Origin: Salinisphaera sp.
GTDB lineage: Bacteria; Pseudomonadota; Gammaproteobacteria; Nevskiales; Salinisphaeraceae
Direction: 5' to 3'
DNA length: 38,955 nucleotides
Assembly: GCA_027858915.1 (NCBI GenBank)
Contig: JAQIBT010000145.1
Location: 1 to 38,955, forward strand
Shown here: positions 37,001-38,955 of the stretch, piece after piece
Layout: each line of letters starts with the position of its first letter
How positions within the stretch are numbered: the stretch's first letter is position 1
The notes under the pieces: generated by a model
Told to the model about the DNA's origin: nothing
The model's input: only the letters and a program-made list of their open reading frames with translations
The model's database searches: none
Made by a program: the position numbers and the translations under genes

Positions 37001-38461
37001 ACGTTGCTGGTCCTGCCAGCCATCTGTTGTCTGACGCTCGGGCGAACCCGCCACCGCTCAGGCCCCAACACCGCTCGACGTCACGGCTCGACGAAAGCAA
37101 TTTTCATACTCACGTTGGTTGCCACCGCGTCGTTTTTTGCGATCGCACCGCCTGCGAGAGCTGCCTCCTCGACTTCGCTCGGAACCGTCAGTTTTGCCCA
37201 GGCGCTGAAGCTTGCAGCGCATCGGGCAGAAGTCCAACGCGGCCGGCACCAACTGGATGCCGCCACCGCCAATGCCGATCGTATCCGCCGGGCCGGCCGT
37301 TATCCAACGCTTTCGGTAAGCGGCTTTGTTTCGCACAGCGGCAATGTTGCGCAGCTAAACACGCGAAATTTCACGAACGACGTGCCTGGGCTGGCGGGCA
37401 CACCGAACCAGACATTCAACCTGAACAATCAGAATCAGCGGGGCGCTGACGTCGAGCTTCGACAGCCGATCGTGGATATAGCGCAACAATTCTACGGCGC
37501 TCCTGCCGCATCACAGAATGCAAGCGCAGCGGCATCCACCTTGGCACATTTACGTCTGACGGCGATGGTGTCAGCCGCCAATGCGTATGTTGCGGCGATG
37601 TCAGAACGGGCGCGTTTGGCGGCCAATGCCGCACTGATAACCGATTTGAAAGCCCGCACAAAACGATTCAAATCGCTGCAGAATACGGGCCGGGCGCTGA
37701 CGAGTGACGTTCTGGAAATCCAATATTCGCTGGCAGAAGCCAAACAGAATCAGGCCGACTATCAGCGTAATTACCAGATCGCCAGCGCGCGGCTTGGGCA
37801 GGCAGTTGGGCGCGATACCGCCGTCGCTCCATCCTCACTCGCGTTCGCGCCGCCGGGCGTGGACATCAATATCGACAACCTGGTCGCCCGGGCGCTGTCG
37901 CAGCGTCGCGATATCGTGGCACTTGATCACCAGATACACGCTGCCAAATTACAGACCCAGGCGATTGCGGCCGAACGCCTGCCAACGGTCGACGCAGTCG
38001 CCAGCCTGAGCTACAACAACGGCAGCGTGTTCCTGCCACATCACGACAAACGCATCATGGCCGAATTGACCTGGCGCCCCTTTGCCGGCGGCCAGATTAG
38101 TGCTCGACATCGCGCGGCGGCAGCCAGCCTGGCCGCGTTAAAGGCCAGTCGGGTCGAGCTGACTCGGAGCATTGCTGTAGCTGTGCGAAAGGCAGCCGCC
38201 GACCTTGCCAGTATGCGCGAGCGTAAAAATCTCATGCAACTCGGTGTCGAAAGCGCCGAGGCCACTCGCCGCACGCGTTCGGCGCGGCTCGAAGCCGGGC
38301 GCGCCAACCTCAGCGATGTGCTGGAATCTGATACGCAACTCGCGAAGCGCAGAGCTGCGGCAAAGACGAGCGACTACAATCTGGTTGCCGCCTGGGTGCG
38401 TCTGCAGGGCGCCATGGGCGACGACAGGGCATTAGGCCGGCTGATACTTAAAGCTAAATAG
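34022..38461 (+). CDS. RND inner-membrane pump fused to TolC-like outer-membrane factor
   Basis: A single frame of 1479 codons. Residues 1 to about 1005 are a full RND (HAE-like) permease: TM1 near 20-40, two large periplasmic loops, ILVDNAIVMSENV with Asp406 at the proton-relay site (the second Asp of the usual pair is Asn407) and VVNNAIVLIDV in the second half. After an Arg-rich linker (GRTRHRSGPNTARRHGSTK) comes a hydrophobic stretch ending APPARA-ASS (about 1025-1048), which has the form of a Sec signal peptide. Residues about 1048-1479 form a TolC/OprM-like outer-membrane factor with two helical repeats. No stop separates the parts. Start could also be GTG 34034. Confidence 0.9.
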   Translation: MARLVNSPPNLFGRCIIGQGRLVLALATIFALAGVAAYFQMSRQEDPSFPYRVGIITVTLPGASPGRMERLIARPLERQLAEVSQVHHIDTTLRRGVGIFIVQLGEKIYDTDTAWDRVRVAMGRAARDYPDGVQTAKLDDRIIDASLMVLAVTGDDNLRALAGKTKALRRRLLGVDGVASTHLFGDPGRQITIAIDDAAMSRNDLSPAMIARDMHASNQVTAGGTIQLAGASMNLEPATDFTSIRQIGSTAIGLPNGGSLPLSALADIHEDNASPGAAQLWYDGDRGIGLEIVAQRGVNTVALGERLRHVVARYASTMAPAHVHEMFYQPDQTQARLHNLSFNLLGSIAIILAVLFVFMGLRMGLVVAVLLPLVTLSTLMLYALGGGILQQIAVIGLVVSLGILVDNAIVMSENVQWRLNAGQSPDTAAAGSISELAGPLFAATGTTLAAFVPMLLSTGNTADFTRALPIMIMISLSVSYLFAITVTPIVCRYYLRPRPRASRGVLDHLGDGLSRWTVGAPKRLIAGGALAIALSLACGPLLDQSFFPAADRDVVVVDLSMPEGTAIDHTSTTARQLAQALRSHAEVRSVDAFIGNGGPTFYYNLRRASSAPQFGRVVVNTTDKTHNADVIDFVERYSHRHLPGAEVVARSLGQGPIVNAPIEVRVFNPDAEARVAATDAVSAAARKVAGTREVRNDLGRGVPGIHYKIHPAIARSFGVTPKDVADTLAGRSEGLVVGQYRGDKDPMPIRLRSPAGIHFSPVALSTANVYGENGRSVPLMQVATPRLVMQPGSIRHYDQRRVARVYSELQPGAVYSQVLNPLRQKIAALSLPPGTQIEYGGNSEESGKANSALFRLAPLGLALLLFFLLIQFNSFVRVGLVLLTAPFALVGVIPGLLLLHIPFGFMPLLGVIALTGIVVNNAIVLIDVVDQCLKEGLPITDAVAEAVRRRTRPIILTTATTIAGLLPLALSGATLWPPMAWPIITGLLASTVLTLLVLPAICCLTLGRTRHRSGPNTARRHGSTKAIFILTLVATASFFAIAPPARAASSTSLGTVSFAQALKLAAHRAEVQRGRHQLDAATANADRIRRAGRYPTLSVSGFVSHSGNVAQLNTRNFTNDVPGLAGTPNQTFNLNNQNQRGADVELRQPIVDIAQQFYGAPAASQNASAAASTLAHLRLTAMVSAANAYVAAMSERARLAANAALITDLKARTKRFKSLQNTGRALTSDVLEIQYSLAEAKQNQADYQRNYQIASARLGQAVGRDTAVAPSSLAFAPPGVDINIDNLVARALSQRRDIVALDHQIHAAKLQTQAIAAERLPTVDAVASLSYNNGSVFLPHHDKRIMAELTWRPFAGGQISARHRAAAASLAALKASRVELTRSIAVAVRKAAADLASMRERKNLMQLGVESAEATRRTRSARLEAGRANLSDVLESDTQLAKRRAAAKTSDYNLVAAWVRLQGAMGDDRALGRLILKAK

Positions 38462-38811
38462 CTCTGATTGATGTATCGCTACGGTAGCGCACGAGTGCAT
38501 TGCACCTGGCTGGCATCAACAAGCAACCGCTGAGTTTCCGATTGCCTATTGATTGGTCAATATCCTGAGCAACCGCATCGCGGCGCATCGGCATACAACA
38601 CAGCCTGGACATGCCGGCCGCCCGAAGAACGCTATGCGATATGGACACCGACCATCGTCTGTGCGCAGCCTGGTTCCGGAAGTGCAACGCGTGAAACTAC
38701 CCCGAGTGCGGTACCACACCAGACACCGCAGTGATTGATTCGCCAATCGTAGCGACGCGAATGCCCGACCAGCACTTATTTTGAGGGCCGGTCCGATGAC
38801 CCGGATCCACC
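38462..38811. other. Intergenic region between efflux operon and rRNA operon
   Basis: No gene found in about 350 bases. Just after the efflux stop are two small hairpins: CGCTA-cgg-TAGCG (38477-38489) and GTGCA-t-TGCAC (38495-38505). Neither has a T-run. The rest shows no clear structure. Confidence 0.4.
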
Positions 38812-38845
38812 AAAAAAAACCCCCGCCAGGTCTGGCGGGGGTTTT
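38812..38845. terminator. Bidirectional rho-independent terminator after the 5S gene
   Basis: CCCCCGCCAG (38820-38829) and CTGGCGGGGG (38832-38841) form a strong stem, extended by AAAA/TTTT. On the minus strand the stem is followed by eight T (38819-38812), placing it directly after the 5S rRNA 3' end. On the plus strand it ends with TTTT, so it may also stop readthrough from the efflux operon. Confidence 0.92.
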
Positions 38846-38853
38846 CAGATAAA

Positions 38854-38955
38854 GCCTGGCGATGACCTACTCTCGCACGGGGAAGCCCCGCACTACCATC
38901 GGCGCTGAGCGGTTTCACTTCCGAGTTCGGAATGGAGATCGGGTGGTTCCCGCTC
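38854..38955 (-). rRNA. rrf: 5S rRNA, 3' part (gene runs off the right edge)
   Basis: Read on the minus strand the sequence contains CCGAACTCGGAAGTGAAAC, the conserved 5S loop region, then CGCCGATGGTAGTGCGGGGC, GAGAGTAGGTCATCGCCAGGC at the 3' end. About 102 of the usual 115-120 bases are inside the window. The remaining rRNA operon (23S, 16S) should lie to the right. The 3' boundary is estimated from the closing stem GCCTGGC. Confidence 0.95.

Noticed and set aside
38462-38560. Small hairpins after the efflux gene as its terminator
   Set aside because: Both lack a T tract; the strong stem at 38812-38845 is the better terminator.

Overview
The window is GC-rich gammaproteobacterial chromosome. 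Supporting signs are 5S rRNA, GreB, SufT, SirB/CbiX, TspO, the paired AruF/AruG form of arginine succinyltransferase, and many ATGA/TGATG gene overlaps. A halophilic or marine genus such as Salinisphaera is my best guess from gene content, but this is an inference.

Layout. 1-1290: a DUF4160/DUF2442 toxin-antitoxin-like pair, then about 350 bases without a gene. 1288-4402 (minus): an amino-sugar operon of GlcNAc-type kinase, SIS-family deaminase and NagA deacetylase. 4642-11337 (plus): the arginine succinyltransferase pathway (astC, two astA paralogues, astD, astB), with a remnant of an ABM-domain gene between astD and astB. 11444-12038: a BrnT/BrnA toxin-antitoxin pair. 12069-13786: a NIPSNAP protein coupled to a 2-oxoadipate dioxygenase/decarboxylase (HglS family). 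13805-18822 (minus): DUF4112 protein, astE, and a four-gene polar amino-acid ABC transporter, closed by a strong terminator. The transporter, ast enzymes and AstE together make an uptake-to-glutamate route.

19140-23811 is a decaying segment: a frameshifted FFLEELY-type gene, a CUT1 sugar-ABC ATPase lacking its N-terminus, a divergent GH42 beta-galactosidase with deletions and frameshifts, and a sugar-binding protein with an in-frame TGA. 23857-28685 holds sufT, a CbiX/SirB chelatase, tspO, a perfect 17-bp inverted repeat, an SDR remnant, an intact SDR, greB and an EntS-like MFS exporter.

28732-38461 is an efflux region. On the minus strand are a TetR regulator, an FUSC/AaeB-like permease, a DUF1656 protein and an HlyD/AaeA-like adaptor. 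Divergently, a lipoprotein RND adaptor precedes a very long gene in which an RND pump is fused in frame to a TolC-like outer-membrane factor. A signal-peptide-like segment with an AxA site lies at the fusion point, which suggests a polyprotein cut by signal peptidase. This is the most unusual feature of the window. It ends with a bidirectional terminator and the 3' part of a 5S rRNA gene on the minus strand.
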